From CAVVYV01 sp963752585 (GTDB lineage: Bacteria > Actinomycetota > Thermoleophilia > Solirubrobacterales > 70-9): a stretch of 64,000 nucleotides of DNA. The position numbers and the translations under genes were made by a program. This document shows positions 45,918-53,544 of this stretch, in pieces. Position 1 is the stretch's first letter; each line of letters begins with the position of its first letter. The stretch is from contig CAVVYV010000008.1 of NCBI GenBank assembly GCA_963752585.1, positions 62,001 to 126,000 of the forward strand, read 5' to 3'. Below the pieces are notes generated by a model. The model searched no databases and had not been told where the DNA came from. It worked only from the letters and a program-made list of their open reading frames with translations.

Positions 45918-46664
45918 GTGAGCGTCCCCTCCGAGACCACCGCCGGCGAGCGCCCCGAGCGCGACTCGGAGGAGTTCGCGACCCAGGTGCGCGGGATGTT
46001 CGACCGGATCGCCGGCGTCTACGACCTGATGAACTCGGCGATGACGGCGGGGCTCCACCACCAGTGGCGCGAACGGGCGGTCGATCGCGCCGAGGTCGGC
46101 CCCGGGTCGGACGCACTCGATGTCTGCTGCGGGACCGGCGACCTGGCGCTGGCGGTCCGCCGGCGGATCGGCCCGGACGGGCGGGTGGTCGGCTGCGACT
46201 TCTCCGAGCCGATGCTGGAGCTCGCCCGGCAGAAGAGCGGGGATGAGGGGCTGGCGGTCGAGTTCGGTTGGGCCGATGCCCTCGATCTCCCCTACGGCGA
46301 CGGGAGCTTCGACGCGGTCACGGTCGGCTTCGGCGCCCGCAACCTCGCCGACCTCGAGAAGGGGCTGGCGGAGATGGCCCGGGTGCTGCGCCCCGGCGGC
46401 CGGCTGGTGATCCTCGAGATCACGCGCCCCCAGCGCGAGCCGCTCTCCAGCTTCTACTCGCTCTGGTTCGACCGCCTGGTTCCGGTCCTCGGCGCCGCCG
46501 CCGGCGACCAGGACGCCTACAGCTATCTGCCCGAGTCCGTCCGCAGCTTCCCGGAGCCGGAGGAGCTCGCCGCGATGATCGACCGGGCCGGCCTCGAGCA
46601 GATCCGCTGGTTGCTGCTGGCCGGCGGGATCATCGCGATCCACAGCGCGAGCCGCGCCCGATGA
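45918..46664 (+). CDS. menG: Demethylmenaquinone/UbiE-type C-methyltransferase
   Basis: 248 aa SAM-dependent methyltransferase. FDRIAGVYDLMNSAMTAGLHHQWR and LDVCCGTGDLAL (SAM site), then SFDAVTVGFGARNLADLEKGL and the ITRPQREPLSSFY motif identify UbiE/MenG. With a menaquinol-type bc complex beside it, methylation of demethylmenaquinone is the likely role. Its TGA overlaps the ATG of the polyprenyl synthase. Confidence 0.95.
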   Translation: MSVPSETTAGERPERDSEEFATQVRGMFDRIAGVYDLMNSAMTAGLHHQWRERAVDRAEVGPGSDALDVCCGTGDLALAVRRRIGPDGRVVGCDFSEPMLELARQKSGDEGLAVEFGWADALDLPYGDGSFDAVTVGFGARNLADLEKGLAEMARVLRPGGRLVILEITRPQREPLSSFYSLWFDRLVPVLGAAAGDQDAYSYLPESVRSFPEPEELAAMIDRAGLEQIRWLLLAGGIIAIHSASRAR

Positions 46665-47686
46665 CCCGCTCGACGGTCCCACCCCCGGTGACCGCGGTGA
46701 TGGACGCTGCCTCCGGCTGGCTGCCCGAGCGGATGGCCGAGGTCGAGGAGCGCCTCGCCGAGGTCGCCGTCGGGCACGGCCCGGCGCTGGGCGGCGAGGC
46801 GGAGGCGACGCTGTCCGCCGGCGGTAAGCGGCTGCGGCCGCTGCTGGTGCTGATGGCGGCTGGCAACACCGCGGCCGCGAGGGCGGTGCGCGCGGCGGTG
46901 GCGATCGAGCTCGTCCACATGGCCACCCTGGTTCACGACGACGTCCTCGACGGCGCCCCGGTCCGGCGCGGGCGGCCGACGGTGGTCGCCCGGGCCGGGC
47001 GCGAGCGCGCTCTCGGGGTCGGCGACCTTCTCCTCTCCCGCGCCTTCGCCGAGCTCGCCGAGGACGACGGCGAGCGGGAGGTGGCCGAGCTCAGCTCGGC
47101 TTCGGTCGCCCTGGCGCTCGGGGAGCTCACCCAGCGCGCCGACACCTACGACACGACGATCACCGAGGAGCGCTACATGTGGCGCTGCTCGTTGAAGACC
47201 GCCCGGCTCTTCGAGGCAGCCTGCCGGACTGGCCGGCTCGCCTCTGGGGCGCCCGGGACCGAGGAGCTTGCCGGCTTCGGACGCGAGATCGGCCTCGCGT
47301 TCCAGCTCCTCGACGACGTCCTCGACGTCAGCGGCCCACCCGAGCGGACCGGCAAGGCGCGCGGCACCGACCTTCTCGACGGCACCGTCACCCTGCCCCT
47401 GATCATCGCCCGGCGCCGCGATCCCGAGATCGAGATGGCCGAGCTCCGGGGAATCCAGCCGGCGGCCGCCGAGGCCCTCTGTGACCGGATCGCCGCGAGC
47501 GGGGCGCTCGATCAGGTCCGGGAGCGCGCCCGAGCCGGGATCGACCGCGCCAAGCGCCTCCTCGACGCCGATGCGTTCTCGGCCGAGGAGCGCCAGCTGC
47601 TTGCGCTGATCGCCGACGGCGTCGTCGAGCGCTATTCGGTAGGTCGCGACCCCGCAGGGGGTTGTGTTGGAGTGGTACTGCTCTAG
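46661..47686 (+). CDS. Polyprenyl diphosphate synthase
   Basis: 341 aa from ATG 46661 (overlap ATGA with menG; the longer frame upstream is in menG). Both aspartate-rich motifs are present: LVHDDVLDGAPVRRG (first) and FQLLDDVLD (second), plus GGKRLRPLL. It elongates isoprenyl chains, probably the heptaprenyl to nonaprenyl tail of menaquinone given the menG neighbour. The last ~12 residues look non-conserved. Confidence 0.93.
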   Translation: MTRSTVPPPVTAVMDAASGWLPERMAEVEERLAEVAVGHGPALGGEAEATLSAGGKRLRPLLVLMAAGNTAAARAVRAAVAIELVHMATLVHDDVLDGAPVRRGRPTVVARAGRERALGVGDLLLSRAFAELAEDDGEREVAELSSASVALALGELTQRADTYDTTITEERYMWRCSLKTARLFEAACRTGRLASGAPGTEELAGFGREIGLAFQLLDDVLDVSGPPERTGKARGTDLLDGTVTLPLIIARRRDPEIEMAELRGIQPAAAEALCDRIAASGALDQVRERARAGIDRAKRLLDADAFSAEERQLLALIADGVVERYSVGRDPAGGCVGVVLL

Positions 47687-48021
47687 AAGTCTTCGGGGAG
47701 GATCGTGTCGCTGGCCAGGGCCTTGGCGAAGCGCTCCGCCTCGTCCTGCATGTTCGCCCGGGTGAGCGAGCGCAGGTCCTCGACGAGCTCCTCGCCGCCG
47801 CGGTCCAGTTCCTCGTCGTAGCGATCGACCTCGGGCTGGGAGTAGCTGCCGCGGCCCCACCACTCGCACTCGGGGCAGCGAAGCTCGACGTGCCAGTGGC
47901 CGTTCCCCTCCTCGAACCAGTGGGCCGGCTGCACCATCTCCGAGGAGCAGCTCGGGCAGACGTGCATTCCCTCGCGAGAGCGGGTCTCCTGCGGCGCGAC
48001 CTTGGTGCGCTTTGCGGCCAT
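47683..48021 (-). CDS. Zinc-ribbon protein, unknown function
   Basis: 112 aa from ATG 48021 (MAAKRTKVAPQETRSREGMH). One zinc ribbon, CPSCSSEMV and CPECEWWG, with a His/Trp-rich loop (HWHVELRC) between; the rest is an acidic helix. The pattern suggests a nucleic-acid or protein-binding finger. Converges with the polyprenyl synthase (4-bp overlap). Confidence 0.8.
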   Translation of the reverse strand: MAAKRTKVAPQETRSREGMHVCPSCSSEMVQPAHWFEEGNGHWHVELRCPECEWWGRGSYSQPEVDRYDEELDRGGEELVEDLRSLTRANMQDEAERFAKALASDTILPEDF

Positions 48022-48068
48022 CGTGCGACACCTATCGGGAACCACCGGCAAATTCTTTAGGCGAAAAG

Positions 48069-48097
48069 TTGGGTTGATCGTGGGCACGACCTAGACT
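48069..48097 (+). promoter_or_regulatory. dcd promoter: TTGGGT - 17 bp - TAGACT (leaderless)
   Basis: -35 TTGGGT at 48069-48074, a 17-bp spacer and -10 TAGACT at 48092-48097. The -10 ends 6 nt before the GTG, so transcription probably starts at the start codon. Confidence 0.6.
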
Positions 48098-48103
48098 GGC
48101 TGC

Positions 48104-48673
48104 GTGGTTCTGAGCGACCGCACGATCAAGGAGGAGATCGCCTCGGGAAGGCTGATCTTCGACCCCTACGACGAGGCGCTGGTCCAGCCCTCGAGCGTCG
48201 ACATGCGCGTAGATCGGAGCTTCCGCGTCTTCAACAACTCGCGCTACCCCTATATCGACGTGCGGAAGCCGATGGAGGACCTGACCGAGCTGGTCACGGT
48301 CGAGGACGGCGAGCCCTTCGTCCTCCATCCCGGCGAGTTCGTGCTCGGGCAGACCCTCGAGCGGGTCGAGCTCCCCGACGACCTTGTCGCCCGGCTCGAA
48401 GGGAAGAGCTCACTGGGGCGCCTCGGGCTGGTCATCCACAGCACCGCCGGATTCGTCGATCCCGGCTTCGCCGGAAACCTCACCCTGGAGCTCTCCAACC
48501 TCGCCACCCTCCCGATCACGATCTACGAGGGGATGCTGATCGGCCAGATCTCGTTCATGCGGATGGACGGGTCGGTCGAGAATCCCTATGGGGCGCGGGA
48601 GGCGGGAAGCAAGTACCAGGGCCAGGCGGAGCCCACCGCGAGCCGCTTCTACCTCAACTTCGACCGACATTAA
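48104..48673 (+). CDS. dcd: dCTP deaminase
   Basis: 189 aa; VLSDRTIKEEIASGRLIFDPY, QPSSVDMRVDRSFRVF, EGKSSLGRLGLVIHSTAGFVDPGF and the catalytic-Glu segment LTLELSN are the Dcd signature. Converts dCTP to dUTP; in mycobacterial Dcd the same chain also hydrolyses dUTP, and the similar length here makes that possible. Confidence 0.95.
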   Translation: MVLSDRTIKEEIASGRLIFDPYDEALVQPSSVDMRVDRSFRVFNNSRYPYIDVRKPMEDLTELVTVEDGEPFVLHPGEFVLGQTLERVELPDDLVARLEGKSSLGRLGLVIHSTAGFVDPGFAGNLTLELSNLATLPITIYEGMLIGQISFMRMDGSVENPYGAREAGSKYQGQAEPTASRFYLNFDRH

Positions 48674-48711
48674 TCGGGTTGCGCTGTCGCGCACCCTCAC
48701 TTATCCGATAG

Positions 48712-48727
48712 GCGGCGCGCGCGCCGC
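48712..48727. repeat. Perfect 16-bp GC palindrome upstream of tatA
   Basis: GCGGCGCGCGCGCCGC is fully self-complementary and abuts the tatA -10. It may be a dcd terminator stem or an operator; no T-tract follows. Confidence 0.5.
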
Positions 48728-48733
48728 TAACAT
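48728..48733 (+). promoter_or_regulatory. -10 hexamer TAACAT for tatA
   Basis: Ends 8 nt before the ATG at 48742, directly after the palindrome; leaderless pattern. A second possibility upstream is TTGCGC-N17-TATCCG (48679-48707). Confidence 0.4.
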
Positions 48734-48741
48734 CTGCCCCG

Positions 48742-48990
48742 ATGCCGAATATCGGACCGCTTGAAATAGCCATCGTCCTCATCATCGTGCTGATCATCTT
48801 CGGGCCGAAGCGCCTGCCCGAGCTCGGCCAGTCGATGGGGCGCGGAATCCGCGAATTCAAGGGCTCGCTCTCGGGAGACAAGGACAAGGACGAACCCGAG
48901 GAGAAGCGCCGGGAGCTCGAGGCCCAGGCCGAGGCGAACAAGCCCGCGGAGTCCGTCGAGGGCGAGGTCGTCTCCGAAAACAAGGCGTAG
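48742..48990 (+). CDS. tatA: Twin-arginine translocase subunit TatA
   Basis: 82 aa: short N-terminal helix (IGPLEIAIVLIIVLIIFGPKRLPELGQSMG) followed by an amphipathic helix and a charged tail, the TatA layout. Forms the pore with TatC, 9 nt downstream. The Rieske protein of this window is a likely Tat substrate. Confidence 0.95.
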   Translation: MPNIGPLEIAIVLIIVLIIFGPKRLPELGQSMGRGIREFKGSLSGDKDKDEPEEKRRELEAQAEANKPAESVEGEVVSENKA

Positions 48991-48999
48991 GAGCCAGAC

Positions 49000-49785
49000 A
49001 TGGCCCGGCTGCGGCCGGTCGATTTTGAGGACCGGCTGACGCTCGTCGAGCATCTCGACGAGCTTCGCACCCGAATCGTCATCTGTCTGGTCACCGTGGC
49101 GGTCGCCTTCGGTCTCTGCTTCTGGCAGAACGAGCAGCTACTCGACCTCGCCAACCAGGCGCTGCCGAGGAACCTCGAGCCGATCACCTTCGGCGTCTCC
49201 GAGCCGTTCTTCACCACGATCACGATCTCCGGCTATGCCGCCCTGGTGCTCGCCCTGCCGGTGATCCTCTACCAGGCCTACGCCTTCGTCCTTCCGGCGC
49301 TCACCGCCCGGGAGAAGCGGGTGATCGTCCCGTTCCTTCTGATGGTCCCGGTGCTGTTCATTGCCGGCGTCGTCTTCGCCTACTTCGTCGTCTTCCCGGC
49401 GGCGGTCAGCTTCCTCCTCAATTTCAACACCGACGACTTCAACGTCCAGGTTCGCGCCCGCGACTACTACAGCTTCTTCGCGATCACCCTGGGCGCGGTC
49501 GGGATCCTGTTCCAGATCCCGGTCGGGGTGCTCGCCGTCACTCGCCTCGGGATCACCACCCCGCAGCAGCTGGCGAAGAACCGCCGCTACGCGATCCTCG
49601 TGATCGCGGTGGTCGCGATGCTCCTTCCGGGCACCGATCCGGTGACGATGCTGATCTCGATGGTGCCGCTGATCCTCCTCTTCGAGGGGAGCCTGCTCCT
49701 CGCCCGGATCTTCGGCCGCCCGCCGGAGTCGGCGGCTGAGACCGAGTTGAACGTCACCGAGCCGCCGCCGAGCGGACCCGCTTAG
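49000..49785 (+). CDS. tatC: Twin-arginine translocase subunit TatC
   Basis: 261 aa with six helices. TLVEHLDELRTRIVICL is the conserved N-terminal signal-binding segment; VILYQAYAFVLPALTAREKR and AGVVFAYFVVFPAAVSFLL follow. Receptor for twin-arginine signal peptides. TatB was not found beside it. Confidence 0.96.
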   Translation: MARLRPVDFEDRLTLVEHLDELRTRIVICLVTVAVAFGLCFWQNEQLLDLANQALPRNLEPITFGVSEPFFTTITISGYAALVLALPVILYQAYAFVLPALTAREKRVIVPFLLMVPVLFIAGVVFAYFVVFPAAVSFLLNFNTDDFNVQVRARDYYSFFAITLGAVGILFQIPVGVLAVTRLGITTPQQLAKNRRYAILVIAVVAMLLPGTDPVTMLISMVPLILLFEGSLLLARIFGRPPESAAETELNVTEPPPSGPA

Positions 49786-49824
49786 GCCCGGCTCAAGCTT
49801 CTTCATCTACGCTTCCCGCCCGCG

Positions 49825-50687
49825 ATGCTCTTCGACCTACGCAGTCCCGGCCGCCGCAACCTGATCAGGGTGGTCTACGCCCTCCTCGCCGTGCTCCTGG
49901 GCGGCGGGCTGGTCTTCTTCGGCATCGGCGGCTCGGGCGGCGGCCTGTTCAGCGACGTCGGCGGCGGGGGTGGGGGCGACGGCGGCAACCCGTTCGAGGA
50001 CGACATCAACGCCGCCGAGGAAAGGCTGCAGACGAACCCCCAGGACACGGCGGCGCTCGCCGAGCTGATCCAGCTCAACTACCAGGCGGGCAGCAACCAG
50101 ATCGAGGTGAACCAGGAGACCGGCGCCCAGTCGCTCACCTCGGAGGGCGAGCAGCAGCCTCCGGGAGAGCGCCGACGCCTGGGACCGCTACGTGAAGCTG
50201 ACCGTGAAGAGCGGGCAGCCCCCGGCGACCGGGAGTCTCCTCGATCGCAGTCCAGACCTTCTCGGTCCTCGCCGACGCCTCCTTCTCGCAGGCGCTCAGC
50301 TCCACCTCGGGCACTGACGCCCTCGACAGCGCGAACGACGCGATCACCAGCTGGAGCGACGCGGCCGGGGCGCAGCGGGTCCTCGCCGAGGCCCAGCCCG
50401 CCGGACAGGCATACGCCAATCTGGCCTTCTTCCTCTACCGCGCCGGCGACATCGCGGGCGGCGACCAGGCGTCCGCCCAGGCCGTGCAGAACGCGGCGGC
50501 GAACGAGAGGGCCGCGATCGAGCAGCAACTGAAGCAGACGAAGACCCAGGGCGAGCAGCTCACCCAGGCGCTCGCCCAGCTCGAGAAGCAGCAGCAGCAG
50601 ACCTCTCAGGCGACCGGTGGCGCCGGCGGCGCCAATCCGCTCGAGGGCCTCGGCGGCGGCGGCCTCAGCACCGGCAGCGGTCAGTAG
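49825..50687 (+). CDS. Membrane-anchored helical (TPR-like) protein, two frameshifts
   Basis: A signal anchor (RVVYALLAVLLGGGLVFFG) and a Gly-rich linker precede AEERLQTNPQDTAALAELIQLNYQAGSNQ, a TPR-like repeat. Continuity requires removing one base near 50158 (CAGCAGCCTCC to CAGCAGCTCC) and one near 50221-50233; the frame then runs LRESADAWDRYVKLTVKSGQ, AVQTFSVLADASFSQAL, AYANLAFFLYRAGDIAGGDQ and a Gln-rich coiled coil to 50687. About 286 aa. Function unknown; helical-repeat scaffold in the envelope. Confidence 0.75.
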
Positions 50688-50695
50688 CCCCTTCC

Positions 50696-50701
50696 TATAC
50701 T
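50696..50701 (+). promoter_or_regulatory. tRNA-Lys promoter -10 (TATACT)
   Basis: TATACT ends 13 nt before the mature 5' end of tRNA-Lys and matches the rpmH -10 exactly. Confidence 0.5.
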
Positions 50702-50714
50702 TCTCGTCTCACCA

Positions 50715-50787
50715 GGGCCGTTAGCTCAGCTGGTAGAGCAGGAGACTCTTAATCTCAAGGTCGCAGGTTCGATCCCTGCACGGCCCA
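50715..50787 (+). tRNA. tRNA-Lys (anticodon CTT)
   Basis: 73 nt: acceptor GGGCCGT with ACGGCCC, discriminator A, anticodon loop CTCTTAA (CTT) and T-loop GGTTCGATCCC. Reads AAG, the lysine codon favoured at this GC content. No encoded CCA. Confidence 0.97.
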
Positions 50788-50853
50788 CTCGGCGCGCAGG
50801 ACGCCGCTGCAGCTGGCGACGACCTGCCCGGCCGCCGACCAGGCCTTCTACGG

Positions 50854-51108
50854 CTAGCGCGAGAGCGCGCGGATCAGCAGGAGCAGCAGGACCGAGCCGC
50901 CGATCGCGATCAGCCAGGTGCCGAGGTCGAAGAACTCGTCGATCTCGCCGATGTCGAGGGCGGTGGCGATGAAGCCGCCGATCAGGGCGCCGAGGATGCC
51001 GATCGCGGTGGTCCCGATGCAGCCGCCCGGCTCGGTCCGCCCCGGGATGATCGCCCGAGCGATAGTCCCCGCGAGCAGCCCCAGCAGGATCCAGCCGATG
51101 ATCCCCAC
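50854..51108 (-). CDS. GlsB/YeaQ/YmgE-family membrane protein
   Basis: 84 aa, three helices with GWILLGLLAGTIARAIIPGR and a GGCIGTTAIGILGALIGGF glycine-zipper core, the transglycosylase-associated/GlsB family. Members are small stress-induced membrane proteins of unknown mechanism. Start GTG 51108, 3 nt after a possible 34-aa ORF. Confidence 0.9.
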   Translation of the reverse strand: MGIIGWILLGLLAGTIARAIIPGRTEPGGCIGTTAIGILGALIGGFIATALDIGEIDEFFDLGTWLIAIGGSVLLLLLIRALSR

Positions 51109-51111
51109 GGG

Positions 51112-51216
51112 CTAGCGGCCGGGGCGGTCGGGGCCGGTGGCGTGGTAGCGGAGGTACCAGGCCAGATGGCGGACCGCGCTGACACCAGCGTTGACGGGGA
51201 CGAGCAGCCGATGCAC
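51112..51216 (-). CDS. Possible 34-aa leaderless small protein upstream of glsB-like gene
   Basis: Starts at GTG 51216 (MHRLLVPVNAGVSAVRHLAW) and ends 3 nt before the next gene. A minus-strand TAGAGT -10 (51229-51224) sits 7 nt before the GTG, as in the other leaderless genes here. The N-terminal half could form an amphipathic helix. It may be a genuine micropeptide or a translational leader for the downstream gene. Confidence 0.4.
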   Translation of the reverse strand: MHRLLVPVNAGVSAVRHLAWYLRYHATGPDRPGR

Positions 51217-51327
51217 GGCCGGAACTCTATTCACAAAAGCGGTCGCGGAATCCGGGTGAAGTACGGATTTTGGCTCCATACGGCGGATTTTCTTGCCGAT
51301 CTTGCGGGGACTGAGTACCCACACCTC

Positions 51328-51333
51328 TATCCT
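51328..51333 (+). promoter_or_regulatory. -10 hexamer TATCCT for the UDP-sugar dehydrogenase
   Basis: Ends 7 nt before the ATG at 51341; no Shine-Dalgarno sequence, fitting a leaderless transcript. Confidence 0.45.
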
Positions 51334-51340
51334 CAGCGCG

Positions 51341-52588
51341 ATGAAGGTCGGAGTGATCGGGCTGGGTTACGTCGGGCTGCCGCTCGCCCTCGCGTTCGCC
51401 GAGGAGGGCCACGAGGTCGTGGGCCTCGACACCGACCCGCGCAAGATCGAGGCCCTGCGCGAGGGGCGCAGCTACATCGAGGACGTCCCCTCCGAGGTCC
51501 TCGCCAAGGTCTCGGACCGGGTCCACCCGACCTCCCGCTACGCGGACCTGGTGCCCTGCGAGGCGGTGCTGGTCTGCGTGCCGACGCCGCTGACCAAGTC
51601 GCGCGAGCCCGACCTCACCCATCTGATCGACGCCGCCACCTCGCTCTCGGGGGTGCTCCAGGCGGGGCAGCTGGTCTCGCTCGAGTCGACCACCTATCCG
51701 GGCACCACCCGCGACCAGCTCCGCCCGATCCTCGAGGAGTCGGGGCTCGCGGCGGGCCGCGACTTCCACCTCGCCTTCTCGCCGGAGCGGATCGATCCCG
51801 GGCGCACCGACTGGACGATCCGCACCACTCCGAAGATCGTCGGCGGCCTCACCGAGGCCTGCACCGAGCGCGCCCGGGCGACCTACGGCGAGATCTGCGA
51901 CGAGATCGTCGCCGTCTCCGGACCCGAGGCGGCGGAGCTGGCGAAGCTGCTCGAGAACATATTCCGCTCGGTCAACATCGCGCTCGTCAACGAGCTGGCG
52001 ATGCTCTGCGACCGGATGGGGATCGACGTCTGGGAGGTGGTCGACGCGGCCGCAACGAAGCCGTTCGGCTTCATGCGCTTCGACCCCGGTCCCGGCATGG
52101 GCGGCCACTGCCTGCCGGTCGATCCGTTCTACCTCGCCTACAAGGCGCGGGAGCACGACTTCTACACCGAGTTCATCGAGCTCGCCGGAAAGATCAACCA
52201 GAACCAGCCCCGGTTCTGCGTCGAGAAGATGGAGCGGGCGCTGAACGACGCCGGGAAGCCGATGAAGGGCTCCCGGATCCTCCTCCTCGGGGTCGCCTAC
52301 AAGCCGGCGGTGGCAGACACCCGCGAGTCTCCGGCGCTGAAGATGGTGCGGCTGGCCCGGGAGCTGGGGGCGGAGGTCTCCTACCACGACCCCTACGTCG
52401 CCGAGCTGCCGGAGTTCGAGCTCGGATCGCAGGACCTCGCCGAGGAGCTGGGCCGCTGCGACCTCGCCTGCGTGGTCACCGCCCACCCCGACGTCGACTA
52501 CGAGAAGGTCGTCGCCGAGGCACCACTGGTCCTCGACTTCCGCGGGGTGATCCGGAACACCGAGGCCGCCAACCTGGTTCGCCTGTAG
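51341..52588 (+). CDS. Nucleotide-sugar dehydrogenase (UDP-N-acetylglucosamine/mannosamine 6-dehydrogenase type)
   Basis: 415 aa from ATG 51341 (MKVGVIGLGYVGLPLALAFA, the NAD-binding GxGxxG). LESTTYPGTT, AFSPERIDPGR, the catalytic-Cys motif GPGMGGHCLPVDPFYL and the C-terminal GVAYKPAVADTRESPAL match the WbpA/WecC branch rather than UDP-glucose dehydrogenase. Oxidises the sugar C6 alcohol to a uronate for surface polysaccharide. No other glycan operon genes flank it directly. Confidence 0.93.
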   Translation: MKVGVIGLGYVGLPLALAFAEEGHEVVGLDTDPRKIEALREGRSYIEDVPSEVLAKVSDRVHPTSRYADLVPCEAVLVCVPTPLTKSREPDLTHLIDAATSLSGVLQAGQLVSLESTTYPGTTRDQLRPILEESGLAAGRDFHLAFSPERIDPGRTDWTIRTTPKIVGGLTEACTERARATYGEICDEIVAVSGPEAAELAKLLENIFRSVNIALVNELAMLCDRMGIDVWEVVDAAATKPFGFMRFDPGPGMGGHCLPVDPFYLAYKAREHDFYTEFIELAGKINQNQPRFCVEKMERALNDAGKPMKGSRILLLGVAYKPAVADTRESPALKMVRLARELGAEVSYHDPYVAELPEFELGSQDLAEELGRCDLACVVTAHPDVDYEKVVAEAPLVLDFRGVIRNTEAANLVRL

Positions 52589-52605
52589 AGGAGGTGGGCG
52601 GGCTC

Positions 52606-53301
52606 TTGAAACGTCGCCGCCGGGCGGGCTCGCTTCAGGCCGAGCGGGCCACGGTCGCGCTCGCGGTTGTCGCCCTCGGCGCCCTCGGGGCGCTGCTGAG
52701 CGGTGAGGTGCTGCGGATGGCGAAGCGCCGCCGCGAGAGCAGGGAGGCGGATACGCCTGAGGGCTTCGTCGACGTGGCGGAGCTGGCGACCAAGGACACG
52801 ATCGCGGTCGCCCGCCGTGGCCTTCGCGCCACCCCCCACCACGAGACGGTGCTCTTCAACATGCTCCAGGGCTTCCTCGGGGCCTTCGCCCTCGCCCGCC
52901 TCTCGACCTGGGGGATGCGGCGCGGTTGGTGGCCGTTCCGCGAGGTCACGGTCGGCGGTCGCCACATCCATCACTTCGTCCCCGGGATCGTCCTCGCCTT
53001 CGCCTCGGCGATCGCCGGGATGACCACCAGGGAGGACGGGGTCGAGGCCGCCGCCGCGATCCCCTTCGGCGCCGGGGTCGGCCTCACCCTGGACGAGGCC
53101 GCCCTGCTGCTCGACCTCCGCGACGTCTACTGGACCCGCGAGGGAGTGCTCAGCGTCCAGGTGAGCCTCGGCGTCACCGCCACCCTGGCGGCCTCGATCC
53201 TGGCGCTGCGCGTCTTCCGCCGCGGCGAGGAGAAGGGGGAGGAGGAGGGCCTGATTCCCCAGGTCGAGCACGGGATCGCCGGCACCGGCGCGCTCGCGTA
53301 G
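52606..53301 (+). CDS. Polytopic membrane protein with HIHH motif, unknown function
   Basis: 231 aa. An N-terminal helix (ATVALAVVALGALGALLSGEV), then HHETVLFNMLQGFLGAF, the conserved-looking VGGRHIHHFVPGIVLAF, and about three more helices with LTLDEAALLLDL. The His cluster and acidic residue on adjacent helices could bind a metal. TTG 52606 (GGAGG 12 nt upstream) is chosen over GTG 52594. It begins 17 nt after the dehydrogenase. No function assigned. Confidence 0.75.
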   Translation: MKRRRRAGSLQAERATVALAVVALGALGALLSGEVLRMAKRRRESREADTPEGFVDVAELATKDTIAVARRGLRATPHHETVLFNMLQGFLGAFALARLSTWGMRRGWWPFREVTVGGRHIHHFVPGIVLAFASAIAGMTTREDGVEAAAAIPFGAGVGLTLDEAALLLDLRDVYWTREGVLSVQVSLGVTATLAASILALRVFRRGEEKGEEEGLIPQVEHGIAGTGALA

Positions 53302-53367
53302 CCCGACGGCTCCGCAGCATTCCGCTCGGGGTCGAGGCCCTTGCTCGGCCGGCTATAGGGTGGGTCA

Positions 53368-53520
53368 GTGAGTACCGGAGTCGCAATCGCGATCGGGGCC
53401 GTGGCCGGGGTTGCGCTCGGAATCCTCGTCAGCGTCACCACCGATCTCCCCCTCGCACCGGAGGTTGGTCTCGTACTGGGAGCCCTGGTCGGATGGCTGT
53501 GGCGCCGGGAAGCTGCCTAG
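53368..53520 (+). CDS. 50-aa single/double-pass membrane protein
   Basis: GTG 53368 encodes MSTGVAIAIGAVAGVALGIL, a short loop, then VGLVLGALVGWLWRREAA: two helices joined by VTTDLPLAPE, resembling a small hairpin membrane protein. A TATAGG hexamer at 53354-53359 ends 8 nt before GTG (leaderless pattern). Function unknown. Confidence 0.6.
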   Translation: MSTGVAIAIGAVAGVALGILVSVTTDLPLAPEVGLVLGALVGWLWRREAA

Positions 53521-53544
53521 GCAGGAGCCGCTAGCGGCGGCCGG

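Noticed and set aside
51142..53301. 719-aa open frame spanning the UDP-sugar dehydrogenase and the membrane gene
   Set aside because: Only its last ~230 residues (from 52606) look like a protein; the part before is an out-of-frame shadow of the dehydrogenase.
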